A stretch of DNA of 64,000 bases. It comes from JAEUHM01 sp964538625 (GTDB lineage Bacteria; Verrucomicrobiota; Verrucomicrobiia; Verrucomicrobiales; Verrucomicrobiaceae). The position numbers and the translations under genes were made by a program. Location of the stretch: NCBI GenBank assembly GCA_964538625.1, contig CAZIGH010000012.1, positions 1-64,000 of the forward strand, given 5' to 3'. Under the pieces are notes generated by a model that worked only from the letters and a program-made list of their open reading frames with translations, did no database searches and was not told the DNA's origin. The stretch's first letter is position 1. Every line of letters begins with the position of its first letter. This document shows positions 25,301 to 33,570 of this stretch, piece after piece.

Positions 25301-26445
25301 CGGCGCTGCTGGTCCAGGTTCTGCCGCTGCGGCATCAGCCCCAGGTGGCTGCTCTGGTGTGCATTGAGCGCCTCCTGCCTGCTCATCATGTTCGCCTGGA
25401 TGGCGCTCACCTGCTCATCCGCACTGGCCATGTCACGCTGCTGCTGCTCCAGCAGATCACGCGTGACCTCCATGTCATCCAGGTTCTTCTGAATGCGCGT
25501 CTCCAACTCCTCGGAACGCTCTCGGTTGAAACCAATGCGGCTCTCCGCACTCTGCACCTGCGCACGCAACTCCTGCGCCGCCTGCCGCAGTGTGCCGATG
25601 GTGCTCTCGATGGCATGATAAGCCTCACGCGTGGAAGATGCCTCCTGCTCGATGTGGTGAAGCTGCTGATGGGCCTCATTGAGCCGCAGCATCAGCGAGC
25701 GAATCTGATTTTCCGTCTCGCTCTTCTCCGCGCTCAGTTCAGTGAACTGCCGGTGACCGAGGTGCGTGTCCAGCACCTTCACATCCTTCAGCAAGACCTG
25801 GAACCGACGCGCCTTAGCGGCCTGGCGTTGCAGAGATCCCATCTGCCGCTTCACCTCCGCCACGATGTCCGCCACGCGCAGCAGGTTAGCCTCCGTGTAT
25901 TCCAGTTTGCGGAGCGCCTCGCGCTTCTGCCCCTTGAACTTGGTAATGCCCGCCGCCTCCTCGAACACGGAACGCCGATCTTCAGGCTTCGAGCTCAGTA
26001 GCATGTCGATCTGGCCTTGCGCCATGATGGAATAAGCTGCGCGCCCCACGCCAGTGCCGGCAAAGAGCTCATGGATGTCTTTCAGCCGGCAGAGCGTGTT
26101 GTTCATCCGGTACTCGCTCCGCCCATCCCGAAACACTCGCCGCGTGATCGCCACCTCATTGTAGTCCACTCCCAGCGAGCTCTCGCAGTCCGCCATGGTC
26201 AGCGTCACCTCCGCCATGCCCACCGCCTTGCGCTTGTCCGTGCCATTGAAGATCACGTCCGCCATCTCTTCACCACGAAGCGCTTTCGCCGACGTCTCAC
26301 CCAGCACCCAGCGGATGGCGTCCACCACGTTGCTCTTGCCGCAACCGTTCGGACCCACAATGCCGGTCACGCCAGTGTGGAACTCAAAGTGGGTCTTGTC
26401 CGCGAAGGACTTGAAACCATGGAGGCTGAGGCTCTTGAGATACAT
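22381..26445 (-). CDS. smc: Chromosome segregation ATPase SMC
   Basis: 1354 aa from the ATG at 26445 (MYLKSLSLHGFKSFADK, the canonical start). The open frame extends another 25 codons upstream without similarity. Seen: Walker A GPNGCGKSN (31-39), AQGQIDMLLSSKPEDRR and FEEAAGITKFK, a coiled coil, the hinge (about 500-650, with GVRGILASAIEVEPQFITAI), a second coiled coil, signature LLSGGERSMTAVALLF and Walker B FCVLDELDAPLDESN. Two additions are unusual: a charged insertion of about 50 residues before the C-terminal head (KARGRSDKRKASLTAKEGNE then Glu/Ala-rich) and an acidic, proline-containing C-terminal tail of about 110 residues. No scpA or scpB is in the window. Confidence 0.95.
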   Translation of the reverse strand: MYLKSLSLHGFKSFADKTHFEFHTGVTGIVGPNGCGKSNVVDAIRWVLGETSAKALRGEEMADVIFNGTDKRKAVGMAEVTLTMADCESSLGVDYNEVAITRRVFRDGRSEYRMNNTLCRLKDIHELFAGTGVGRAAYSIMAQGQIDMLLSSKPEDRRSVFEEAAGITKFKGQKREALRKLEYTEANLLRVADIVAEVKRQMGSLQRQAAKARRFQVLLKDVKVLDTHLGHRQFTELSAEKSETENQIRSLMLRLNEAHQQLHHIEQEASSTREAYHAIESTIGTLRQAAQELRAQVQSAESRIGFNRERSEELETRIQKNLDDMEVTRDLLEQQQRDMASADEQVSAIQANMMSRQEALNAHQSSHLGLMPQRQNLDQQRRAVRESIRQFEGRIAASEARIQSLNGSIAGNRQRHEALQKDRQTAAQARETAQVEYDELQRQTQELEATRNELEEKLKQCARDIEEKRRQRDALDAEVNELQRTTTQKRSRLEVLTQLLQKGEGLEQGTQQVLKGLDQPEVFSTGVRGILASAIEVEPQFITAIEAALREHLQAVLMTDSDLAAQVVERLASKQMGKTALLAQDLIQLRPSGDRQFLPQGAIAWAADKVRAREGAAAVIDHLLGNVAICEDMSTALRLKKERPDLAMVTLRGEFISTSGVLFGGASAEEGPSTLRREAEVRELRTELEAAEYQLLEKEEAALTLRQLLEEQQREEVQLRESSQRTRESFSQIQGKLSVVQRELQQAAAKAESIEWEQAQIAERIAEAEDQIVQLREESSIATEQLESSRARESELEIEADSLGQREMESAERLNELRTALALEQGALTAVERQKAPMIARLNELQGSLQRYEHEIMTWRERIAQNQAESNRLAEEVETNRIRMAEAEDDLRTKSEERAAAYERVTQLENQLSALRQQNSEMSELKSKAEVKLTRVDLRLENLVSQMLERYQLHLETFEPDPHELLLSIDSQKKARGRSDKRKASLTAKEGNEEGEEGAEPAADSEATAVEEGEVEIPGANMEGEPDWDFVTEIVVELRQRLESIGPVNLDAIQEFEELEERHAFLEGQHTDLTKSKDELLQVIAKINDTTKAMFSDTFEQVRHHFQHNFRELFGAQAKADLMLIDDQDPLESGIEIIAKPPGKKLQTISLLSGGERSMTAVALLFSIYMVKPSPFCVLDELDAPLDESNISRFLKMLDNFIGNSQFIIVTHNKRTMNRADVIYGVTMQEFGVSKPVGVRMTAEATSAERQRGIGKVEVDVPEKKAEVPPPPPEEVMDEFAALNADSEQAKAADEKPEPDDYKHEAFVPEDIVIPEVVELKSFEEREITEPVVDEDPGEVVYIAMDDADEDDGK

Positions 26446-26578
26446 AAGGAAATCGGGGAACAAACCGCCAAAAGCGGCAGCCCATGAGTAACCGTGAAAT
26501 CGCGAAACGGGGCAAGCCAAAACCCCATTTTACCCTTCATCTTGGGGTTAGTTAGCCAACCCAAAACAAAATGCAGAC

Positions 26579-26601
26579 TTATTCACAGTCAGTTATTCAC
26601 A
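26579..26601 (+). promoter_or_regulatory. Two tandem DnaA-box-like nonamers upstream of smc
   Basis: TTATTCACA occurs at 26579-26587 and again at 26593-26601, in the same orientation and 14 bp apart start to start. Both fit the DnaA box consensus TTWTNCACA. They lie about 135-155 bp upstream of the smc start, in a 276-bp gap that otherwise shows only an imperfect TTGGGGTT...AACCCAA hairpin. DnaA control of smc is inference. Confidence 0.45.
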
Positions 26602-26721
26602 CGCGGCAAAAGCGACGAACCCCTTCCCGCTTCCATCCAGCTCCCATCCCTCTCGCCTCCTCGCTCCAACGCTTCAGCCCAGTTCCGCTCCCAGGCCCCT
26701 GCCTCACCCGACTCCCTCTGC

Positions 26722-27669
26722 TCACCTGACCCGGCGCCGCCGCAGAATGACCACGCCAAAGGCACCCATCAGCAACACCACACGAGAAGGCTCCGGCACA
26801 CCGAGGATGTTGAGCGGCACCGAAGGCAGTGAACCCTGAGTCCAGTTATCGGGGTTCGCAATCGCCGCCAGCCAGTCCTCCGCAGTGCCGCCAGAGTCTT
26901 GAAGTGCCTGGATCTCCGGAGCAGCCATGTTCAAGCCGAAACTTCCTCCGTGGAATCCGCTTGGGTTGTTTGCGTTGCGTAGCTCTACCGCCGTGTAGTT
27001 CAGCAGTGAGAGACCCTGCCCCGCGTCTGACACACTGGGGTAGTTCGCTCCTGTGTAAGGACCCGTCGGCTGCTCAAACCCGTCCAGCGGTGAAGGTTCA
27101 CCGTTGTCCATGAGGTAAATGAACGAAAGCTGCGAGGCCGAGACTCCCATCGGATTCGTGGAACTCGTGGACTGAAAAATGTAAATCTGATCCCCCAGCG
27201 GATTGAAGAACGGCACATCGTCATCAATCAGCAGATCCAGCTTTGCGTAGTGAGCGCTCCCTCCACCACCGGTGATGGAGCCACTGCTCTTCCACGTGAA
27301 GGCGCTGTTCGCAGTGTCCGCAGTGGAAATGAGCGTCCCAGGAGCGATGGCCGAGTTCAGCGTCAACCGCATCAGTTGCTGACTGCCCGACTCATTTCCC
27401 GAACTGACGCCGTAAAAGCTGGAGCTTCCACCACTCGACGACCAGCCAGTATTCGTGAAATAAATCACCTCTCCTGCCGCCAAGAACGTCGTGGCCACAA
27501 GCACAAAGTCATCCGTGCCACCGGCACCGGAGTTGTCATCGGTAAAACCAACCACCGCCAGCCCCCCGGCCGTAATGGCCGCACCAAGAGGGGATGCAGT
27601 CAGAGCCAAGGCGACTGCCACGGCTGTAAACCGTTGGCTCAGAAAGGTAACGGGAGAGAGACTGAGCAT
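26722..27669 (-). CDS. PEP-CTERM sorting-domain secreted protein
   Basis: 315 aa. The N-terminal signal (FTAVAVALALTASPLGAAI) is followed by a Gly/Ser/Thr-rich beta-type domain beginning GGLAVVGFTDDNSGAGGTDD, with FVLVATTFLAAGEVIYFTN, a pattern seen in secreted proteins related to lamin-tail or esterase-like exoproteins. The C-terminus is a textbook PEP-CTERM tail: VPEPS, a hydrophobic helix (RVVLLMGAFGVVIL) and a basic RRRRVR end. Such tails are cut by exosortase (XrtA/EpsH-type) during delivery to the cell surface or biofilm matrix. No exosortase is in the window. The gene is monocistronic. Confidence 0.88.
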   Translation of the reverse strand: MLSLSPVTFLSQRFTAVAVALALTASPLGAAITAGGLAVVGFTDDNSGAGGTDDFVLVATTFLAAGEVIYFTNTGWSSSGGSSSFYGVSSGNESGSQQLMRLTLNSAIAPGTLISTADTANSAFTWKSSGSITGGGGSAHYAKLDLLIDDDVPFFNPLGDQIYIFQSTSSTNPMGVSASQLSFIYLMDNGEPSPLDGFEQPTGPYTGANYPSVSDAGQGLSLLNYTAVELRNANNPSGFHGGSFGLNMAAPEIQALQDSGGTAEDWLAAIANPDNWTQGSLPSVPLNILGVPEPSRVVLLMGAFGVVILRRRRVR

Positions 27670-27793
27670 GCTTACATCGTGAAGAACTGCTTAACTATCG
27701 TCAAAGCCAAAATTACCCGAAATAATCCTAGTTCACCCCATTCAGCGCATTGCAACACAACCTGTTGTACGCCCCGAGTCACCATGCCCCACA

Positions 27794-28696
27794 TCATGTC
27801 CGCCGCAGCACCGTGACGCCGCTGCCCAGCACGATGAGGATGCCGCCCCAGATTTGCGCCGGGGAAAAGCTCTCTGCGAACAGCCACACGCTGAAGCCGG
27901 TGATGACGAGCGGCAGCGCCATCTGGAAGGCACCTCCCGCTGCCACGGTGAGGTAGCGAAAGCCCTCGGTCATGGCCAGTTGCGCCAGCCCCACGGCCAC
28001 TGCGGCGACGAGCATCCACGACCACTGTGCCGGAGCCATGCTGCCCAGTTCCGGCAGCGCCAGAGGCAGGCCGATGAGGCAGCAATACACGCACTGGGAG
28101 GCGTAAATCATGGCGGAAGAGGTGGTGGCGGAGAGCTGCCGAATGGCGATGACGGCCACGGCGCTGAAGACGGCCCCCAGGAGCGCCAGAGCCTCCATCA
28201 AGTGAATGGAGGCCAGCACATCCCAACCCACCCCGAGCAGCAGACCGAGCCCGAGGAGAGCTACGATCAACCCGCCTGCACGGACCAGCCCAAGAGGCTC
28301 ACCGATCACCCAGGCCGCCATCACCGCTGCGAACAGGCTCCACGAATTGTTAATGAGCGTGGCTTTGCCCACGCCGAGTCCCACCATGGTGTAGTAAAAG
28401 GCCGCGATACCGAGAGAGCCGATGATGCCCCGCTCCAGGAGCAGGCGCTGGGTGAAGAGCCGTTTCCAGCCGCTCCGCAGGTCTGCCGGAGCCAGGGCCG
28501 TGACCATGACCAAGCCCACCGCTCCACGCAGCACCATGGCAGTCCAGATGCTGACTTGTGCTTCCGCCGTGGGCCTGCCGATCACTAGGGCATTGAAGGT
28601 GAATCCTGCCATGGACAGCAGCATCCACACGGTGCCGCGTTGCAGGTCTCTGGCTGGAGATGTCTGCGGAGCGGTGCTAGCTGGGCTGGCGTTCAT
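27794..28696 (-). CDS. DMT-superfamily permease (EamA repeats)
   Basis: 300 aa from the ATG at 28696; the frame is open further upstream but those residues are hydrophilic and unlike the family. It has ten hydrophobic helices arranged as two EamA repeats. The first begins GTVWMLLSMAGFTFNALVIG; the second has MLVAAVAVGLAQLAMTEGFRY and ends WGGILIVLGSGV. Members export metabolites or amino acids. The substrate is unknown and the neighbours give no clue. The stop is 124 bp from the PEP-CTERM gene start and the symporter gene diverges upstream. Confidence 0.85.
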   Translation of the reverse strand: MNASPASTAPQTSPARDLQRGTVWMLLSMAGFTFNALVIGRPTAEAQVSIWTAMVLRGAVGLVMVTALAPADLRSGWKRLFTQRLLLERGIIGSLGIAAFYYTMVGLGVGKATLINNSWSLFAAVMAAWVIGEPLGLVRAGGLIVALLGLGLLLGVGWDVLASIHLMEALALLGAVFSAVAVIAIRQLSATTSSAMIYASQCVYCCLIGLPLALPELGSMAPAQWSWMLVAAVAVGLAQLAMTEGFRYLTVAAGGAFQMALPLVITGFSVWLFAESFSPAQIWGGILIVLGSGVTVLRRT

Positions 28697-28977
28697 GGTG
28701 GCGGGCGGGACAGTGCTGAGGTCCTCCCGACGGGTCGCAGTTCCAACTGACTGCTGTGCGAAATCGGTTCCCCAGCTTGGTTTCAGGCCACTCGCACGGC
28801 CCAAGCACCCGCCACCACACGGTGCGGGATGGGTTTGATAAGAGTGACGGCGCTGAGGAGCACGATGGGTGAATATGCCTCGAAACTCTGATTGCACAAC
28901 TGCCATCTTCCCGCTGTCATGGGGGTAGATTCCAAGGTCCTTCCGCCACCTGTCGTTCCGCTTTCGTCATCCGCTCC
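28697..28977. other. Divergent intergenic region
   Basis: 281 bp between the DMT permease gene (minus) and the symporter gene (plus). It must hold both promoters. No clear repeat, hairpin terminator or small gene was seen. Confidence 0.4.
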
Positions 28978-30546
28978 ATGTCTTACCTCATCGACATCAT
29001 CGTTCTCGTCGGCTACTTCGCGCTCATCATGACCATCGGGCTGTCGCAGCGCAGCAAGTCCGGCAGTGTGGAGGGCTTTACGCTAGGGGACCGGCAGATC
29101 GCCTGGTGGGCGGTGCTGGCCTCCATCCTCGCTGCAGAGATCAGTGCAGCCACCTTCCTCGGTGCACCAGAAAGCGGCTATACGAGGAACAACTGGAGCT
29201 ACGCGCAGTTCGCCATCGGCACGGTGCTGGCGCGCATCATCGTGAGCTTTCTGTTCATCCCCATCTTCTACAAACACAACGTCATCTCGCTCTATGAGTT
29301 CCTGGGTACGCGCTTCGGTCCACTCACGCGCACGTTTGCTTCTGCGACGTTTTTGGTGACGCGTGTGCTGGCTATGGGTACGCGGCTTTATGTTGCCGCC
29401 ATCGTGCTCGTCATCGGGTATGCAGCCGTCACGGGCGCGCCGGTGGATGCGCATACGAAGTTCATGCTCTTCGCGGGTGCAGTGGTGGTCATCACCGTCA
29501 TGACCACCATCTACACTTCCGCAGGGGGCATGAGAGCTGTCATCTGGACGGACTTCATTCAGGTCACGGTGCTTGTCGCCTCGCTGGCATTCACCATTCC
29601 CTACCTGCTCGGTAAGATACCCGGTGGCTGGGAGACAGTGACCTCCACCATCAAGACGCCTGTGTTTTTTGACTTCGCCCAGCCGCAGGCGCCAGGCTTG
29701 TGGAACTGGATCAAACACATCCTGACGAGTGACTACACCATCTGGGGTGCCATCATTGGCAGCACCTTCGTCACCATGGCTACGCACGGCATCGACCAGG
29801 ACACGGTGCAGCGCATGCTCACTGCAAAGAATCGCAAGCAATCCGCCTTTGCCACCATCATGTCCGGCATTGTGGACCTGCCCATCGTGAGCGCGTTCAT
29901 TCTCATCGGCGTCATGCTTGCTGCCTACTACAAGGCCTTCCCGGAGCCGAACCTGCCGGCTGAATCCCGCGAGGTGTTCCCCTACTTCATCTTGCATGAG
30001 ATGCCCGTGGGCTTGCGTGGTCTGGTGGTGGCCGGCATCATCTCCACCGCCATGGGCTCTCTCTCCACCGCGCTGAATGCTCTGGGCACCAGCTTCGCCC
30101 GGGACTTTGTGTTCCCGCGTTTGAAGGGGGATGTCACCCAGGCGCGACAGGTGGGCATCCTGCGCTGGAGCACGGCGTTGTTCGCACTGTTCATTGTCAT
30201 CATCGGCGTGTGGACAGCCTGGTTCATGGCGCACAATCCTACGGTGGAAATCCTGCCCCTGGTTCTCGGCATCCTGGGCTTCACATTTGGTTCCCTGCTC
30301 GGCATCTTCCTGGTGGCCGTGCTCACGAAGACGCGAGGAAGCGACGTGGGGAACATCATCGCCATGTGCAGCGGCATCGTGGCCGTGCTGCTTCTGAGCA
30401 ACGTGCTCGGGGTGCAGGAGCGCCTTGGCGTCAAAAACCCTTTTGCCATCGCCTTCCCGTGGCGCGTCACGCTCGGCACCTTTGTCACCGTGGCCGTGGC
30501 CCTGTGCTTCCGCACCTCGGACAAGACACGGCAGGTTGCGAAGTAG
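28978..30546 (+). CDS. Sodium:solute symporter family transporter
   Basis: 522 aa with about 13 hydrophobic helices. Family marks: an N-terminal helix IDIIVLVGYFALIMTIGL, FTLGDRQIAWWAVLASILAAEISAATFLG (the SSS TM2 Na-site region with the unwound Ser/Thr/Ala-rich motif), LYEFLGTRFG, a GGMRAVIWTDFIQ motif and IISTAMGSLSTALNALGTSFARDF in TM9. The substrate cannot be told; sialic acid, myo-inositol and glucose-type clades share these motifs. It is followed after 3 bp by the large flavinylated electron-transfer gene, so the two are very probably one operon and the cargo may be linked to that redox chain. Confidence 0.88.
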   Translation: MSYLIDIIVLVGYFALIMTIGLSQRSKSGSVEGFTLGDRQIAWWAVLASILAAEISAATFLGAPESGYTRNNWSYAQFAIGTVLARIIVSFLFIPIFYKHNVISLYEFLGTRFGPLTRTFASATFLVTRVLAMGTRLYVAAIVLVIGYAAVTGAPVDAHTKFMLFAGAVVVITVMTTIYTSAGGMRAVIWTDFIQVTVLVASLAFTIPYLLGKIPGGWETVTSTIKTPVFFDFAQPQAPGLWNWIKHILTSDYTIWGAIIGSTFVTMATHGIDQDTVQRMLTAKNRKQSAFATIMSGIVDLPIVSAFILIGVMLAAYYKAFPEPNLPAESREVFPYFILHEMPVGLRGLVVAGIISTAMGSLSTALNALGTSFARDFVFPRLKGDVTQARQVGILRWSTALFALFIVIIGVWTAWFMAHNPTVEILPLVLGILGFTFGSLLGIFLVAVLTKTRGSDVGNIIAMCSGIVAVLLLSNVLGVQERLGVKNPFAIAFPWRVTLGTFVTVAVALCFRTSDKTRQVAK

Positions 30547-30549
30547 GTC

Positions 30550-33090
30550 ATGCTGGCGAAGGCTCATCCCTTCTTGGCGAAGATGTGGCGCCTCACGCTG
30601 CTCGCGGTGGCGGTGTGGCTCATCCGTCAGCATGCCGCACCACCCGAAGCCGCGCCGCTGCCGCTGGATCGCGTAAAGGACTACTTCCCCGGTGCCGCAT
30701 CCATCTCTGCACCTGACGCCTCGGGCATCCAGACGCTCACTGACGGCAGCGGCCTGCGTTTGGGTTTCGTGTTGCAGACCAGTCCTGCCTCAGACCGCAT
30801 CATCGGCTACTCAGGCCCCACGAACACCCTGCTGGCACTGGATCCCAATGGCCGTGTGCTCGGACTGCGCGTGCTGCACTCTGCTGACACACCTGAGCAT
30901 CTGGCCGAGGTCGTAGCGCATCGTGCGTTCTTCAATCAGTTCAAAGGCATCAAACTGGGTGAGCTGGATTCTGAGTTCAAACCAGACACCGTCACCGGTG
31001 CCACACTCACGGCCACAGCCATAGCGGAGGGTGTGCTTACCCGCATGGGCGGCAGCGGTGCCTCGCTCCGCTTCCCGGAGCCCGTTTCGCTCGCGGAGGT
31101 GCAGGAACTGCTGCCGGAAGCGGCGTCGTTGAAAGGGGTTCACGTTTTCGACTCTACGGGCAAACGCATCGCACAGGCCATTCGCACCTCCCCCAAGTCG
31201 GATGCCGTCATTGGCTACAAGGGACCGTCAGACACGCTCATGCTGCTGGATGCCGACGCAAAGAACGTGCTCAAGGTCAAGCTACGCAAGTCCTACGACA
31301 CCGCAGCCTATGTGGGCTACGTCACCGGAGACAGGCGCTATCTCAACACCTTCGCCATGCCGCTGGAGAAACTGGCCACACTCGACTACGCCAAGGCAGG
31401 CATAGAGGGCGTCTCCGGCGCCACGGAGACCAGTTATGCCGTGGCAGAGGGCATGAAACGCAGGGCTCAAAGCTGGCTCGAAGAGCAGAAGAGCCCCCTC
31501 ACCGTGCTGCTGGAGAAGATGCGCTGGAGGTGGCAGGACACTGGACACGTCCTGGTGCTCCTCGCCGCATTTGTCATGGCATTCAGCAGACTGCGCGGCA
31601 TAGCCTGGGTGCGGCATGTGCATCACGCATTGCTCGTGGTCTATGGCGGCTTTGTGGTTGGCGAACTGCTCTCTCAGGCACTCTTCGCTGGCTGGGCGCG
31701 CAACGGCACTCCCTGGCGCAGCGCGCCGGGACTGCTGCTACTCGCCGTGGTAGCACTGCTGGCACCTGTCTTCACGAGACGCCAGCTTTACTGCCACCAC
31801 ATCTGTCCCCATGGTGCGCTTCAGCAGCTTCTGGCCAGACGCCTGCCCTGGCAGTACAAGCCTAGCCCACGCACCCTGAAGGTGCTGCATCTCGTCCCGC
31901 AAGTCCTCCTCGCCTGCGTCCTCTTCGCCGCCATGACTGGCCTTGCGGTGAACCTGAACGCCATTGAACCCTTTGACGCTTATGTGTGGAAAGTGGCCGG
32001 TAGCGCCGCCATCATCCTCTTTGTCATCGGCATCATCTTCTCACTCTTCCTGCCGCTCGCCTACTGCCACCACGGATGCCCCACCGGCGCGCTGTTCGGC
32101 TTTTTGCGCAGCAGCGGTGCGTCAGATCGCATCGGCAAGCGAGACCTCATCGCCGCCGCACTGGTGCTGATCTTCTGGCTCATTACCCAGTTGCGAACGG
32201 ACAGTGTTCCCGCCTCAGCTCCGGGACTGAGCGGCCAAGCCATGGGCACCACCTGGTCTGTCACACTTGCCAAGCCTGTCGGAGGCGACTTGCGCGGGCT
32301 GATCTCGGAGAAGTTGGAGGCCCTGGAGCAAACCTTCTCCCACTACCGCACGCATTCCCACCTCTCCCGTTTCAATGCCCTTCAAGACACCGACTGGATG
32401 CCGGTGCCGCCAGAACTGGTCGAAGTGGTGGCCCTTGCGCAAACGGTACACGCTCAGACTTCTGGCGCACTGGATCCCACGCTCGCTCCACTGGTAAGCC
32501 TCTGGGGCTATGGCCCGGGCGGACGCAAAGACCACCCACCCTCAGGCGACGCCCTGCGCCAAGCACTCGAGCACGTGGGACTGGATGCCATCCAGGTCCG
32601 CCACCAGCCACCGGCGCTGCGCAAGACAGACCCCTCCGTGACCCTCAATCTCTCCTCCATCGTCGAAGGCTACGCTGCGGGTGAAATCGACCGACTTCTC
32701 GCAGAACACGGGAGCACCGGTCACCTAGTGAACATCGGAGGTGAGGTGAAAGCTCGTGGGCAGTCACCTGAGGGCCGCCCGTGGCACATCGGCATCCAGC
32801 ACCCCGACGCAGCGCAGCCGTGCAGCCTCATTGCCCTCCAAAATGAAGCCGCCGCCACCTCCGGCACCTACCGGCAGCGCACCGCAGATCGACGCAGCAC
32901 CCACATCCTCGACCCACGGACCGGACGCCCCATCTCACACACCACCGAGTCCGTTACCGTCATCCACCCCAGCCCTGCACTGGCAGATGCCTACGCCACA
33001 GCACTGCTCGTGCTCGGGAGCAAGGAAGGCCGACCACTTGCTCAACAACTTGGCCTCAACGCTCTTTTTCTGGATCGAGCCGACCGCTAA
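30550..33090 (+). CDS. Self-flavinylating transmembrane electron carrier: FMN_bind x2 + NosR/NapH-like core + ApbE
   Basis: 846 aa fusion. TM1 (12-27) leads to two FMN-binding domains, each with the ApbE target motif: TVTGATLT around 147-154 (acceptor T154) and GVSGATETS around 287-295 (acceptor T294). Next comes a NosR/NapH-type membrane core of about six helices (333-548) with two CxxxCP motifs, YCHHICPHGA (C415, C419) and YCHHGCPTGA (C506, C510). The C-terminal 290 residues are a complete ApbE FAD:protein FMN transferase: QAMGTTWSVTL at 563, LNLSSIVEGYAAGEID, VNIGGEVKARG at 727, HILDPRTGRP at 785 and ALADAYATALLVLG with the metal-binding Asp. Hydrophobicity counting puts both FMN domains and ApbE outside and both CxxxCP motifs inside. 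It would carry electrons across the membrane and charge its own flavins. Confidence 0.88.
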   Translation: MLAKAHPFLAKMWRLTLLAVAVWLIRQHAAPPEAAPLPLDRVKDYFPGAASISAPDASGIQTLTDGSGLRLGFVLQTSPASDRIIGYSGPTNTLLALDPNGRVLGLRVLHSADTPEHLAEVVAHRAFFNQFKGIKLGELDSEFKPDTVTGATLTATAIAEGVLTRMGGSGASLRFPEPVSLAEVQELLPEAASLKGVHVFDSTGKRIAQAIRTSPKSDAVIGYKGPSDTLMLLDADAKNVLKVKLRKSYDTAAYVGYVTGDRRYLNTFAMPLEKLATLDYAKAGIEGVSGATETSYAVAEGMKRRAQSWLEEQKSPLTVLLEKMRWRWQDTGHVLVLLAAFVMAFSRLRGIAWVRHVHHALLVVYGGFVVGELLSQALFAGWARNGTPWRSAPGLLLLAVVALLAPVFTRRQLYCHHICPHGALQQLLARRLPWQYKPSPRTLKVLHLVPQVLLACVLFAAMTGLAVNLNAIEPFDAYVWKVAGSAAIILFVIGIIFSLFLPLAYCHHGCPTGALFGFLRSSGASDRIGKRDLIAAALVLIFWLITQLRTDSVPASAPGLSGQAMGTTWSVTLAKPVGGDLRGLISEKLEALEQTFSHYRTHSHLSRFNALQDTDWMPVPPELVEVVALAQTVHAQTSGALDPTLAPLVSLWGYGPGGRKDHPPSGDALRQALEHVGLDAIQVRHQPPALRKTDPSVTLNLSSIVEGYAAGEIDRLLAEHGSTGHLVNIGGEVKARGQSPEGRPWHIGIQHPDAAQPCSLIALQNEAAATSGTYRQRTADRRSTHILDPRTGRPISHTTESVTVIHPSPALADAYATALLVLGSKEGRPLAQQLGLNALFLDRADR

Positions 33091-33131
33091 TCTCGCAACT
33101 TCATTCACCTGCCCCACGTTACCTCCCTGCC

Positions 33132-33509
33132 ATGAAGAAACTCCTTACCCTCGCCTCCAGCCTCGTTCTTGCCACCTCATTGTTCGCCGCCGAACCTGTC
33201 GATGTCGGCGTCACCATGGCAGCCAAAATGGTCCAGGAGAAGAAGGTCGTGGTCATCGATGTACGCACGCCGGAGGAGTTCAGCGCCGGACACATCGAGG
33301 GCGCGCAGAACATCAGCGTCGCTGCTGACGATTTTGAAGCCAAGCTGGCGGCCATCGACAAAAACCAGCCCATTCTGGTCCACTGCCAGGCAGGTGGGCG
33401 GAGCAAGCGCTCACTGGAGACCTTCAAGCGCCTCGGATTCAGCAATATTTACCACCTCAAAGATGGTTTTTCAGGCTGGGAAGACGCGGGCCAGCCTGTG
33501 AAGAAGTAG
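33132..33509 (+). CDS. Secreted single-domain rhodanese
   Basis: 125 aa with a signal peptide (MKKLLTLASSLVLATSLFAAE) and one rhodanese domain. Seen: VVVIDVRTPEEFSAGHIEGA near residue 40, then PILVHCQAGGRSKRS with the active-site Cys in the six-residue loop CQAGGR, and the closing GFSNIYHLKDGFSGWEDAG. It probably handles sulfane sulfur or thiols in the periplasm. It begins 41 bp after the flavinylation gene on the same strand and could be read through from it. The tmRNA gene follows after about 60 bp. Confidence 0.9.
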   Translation: MKKLLTLASSLVLATSLFAAEPVDVGVTMAAKMVQEKKVVVIDVRTPEEFSAGHIEGAQNISVAADDFEAKLAAIDKNQPILVHCQAGGRSKRSLETFKRLGFSNIYHLKDGFSGWEDAGQPVKK

Positions 33510-33570
33510 CCAGTACCACCGGTTGCATTCGCCGCGTTTCAGTTTAACAGTTCTCCTATCAATCCCAAAC

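Noticed and set aside
26545..26570. TTGGGGTT...AACCCAA hairpin upstream of smc as a terminator
   Set aside because: The stem is short with a bulge and no T-run follows on either strand; no gene ends here.
29083..30633. 516-aa open frame antisense to the symporter gene
   Set aside because: Very rich in His, Asp, Glu and Arg, without domains; a typical shadow of a GC-rich membrane gene with strong family matches on the other strand.
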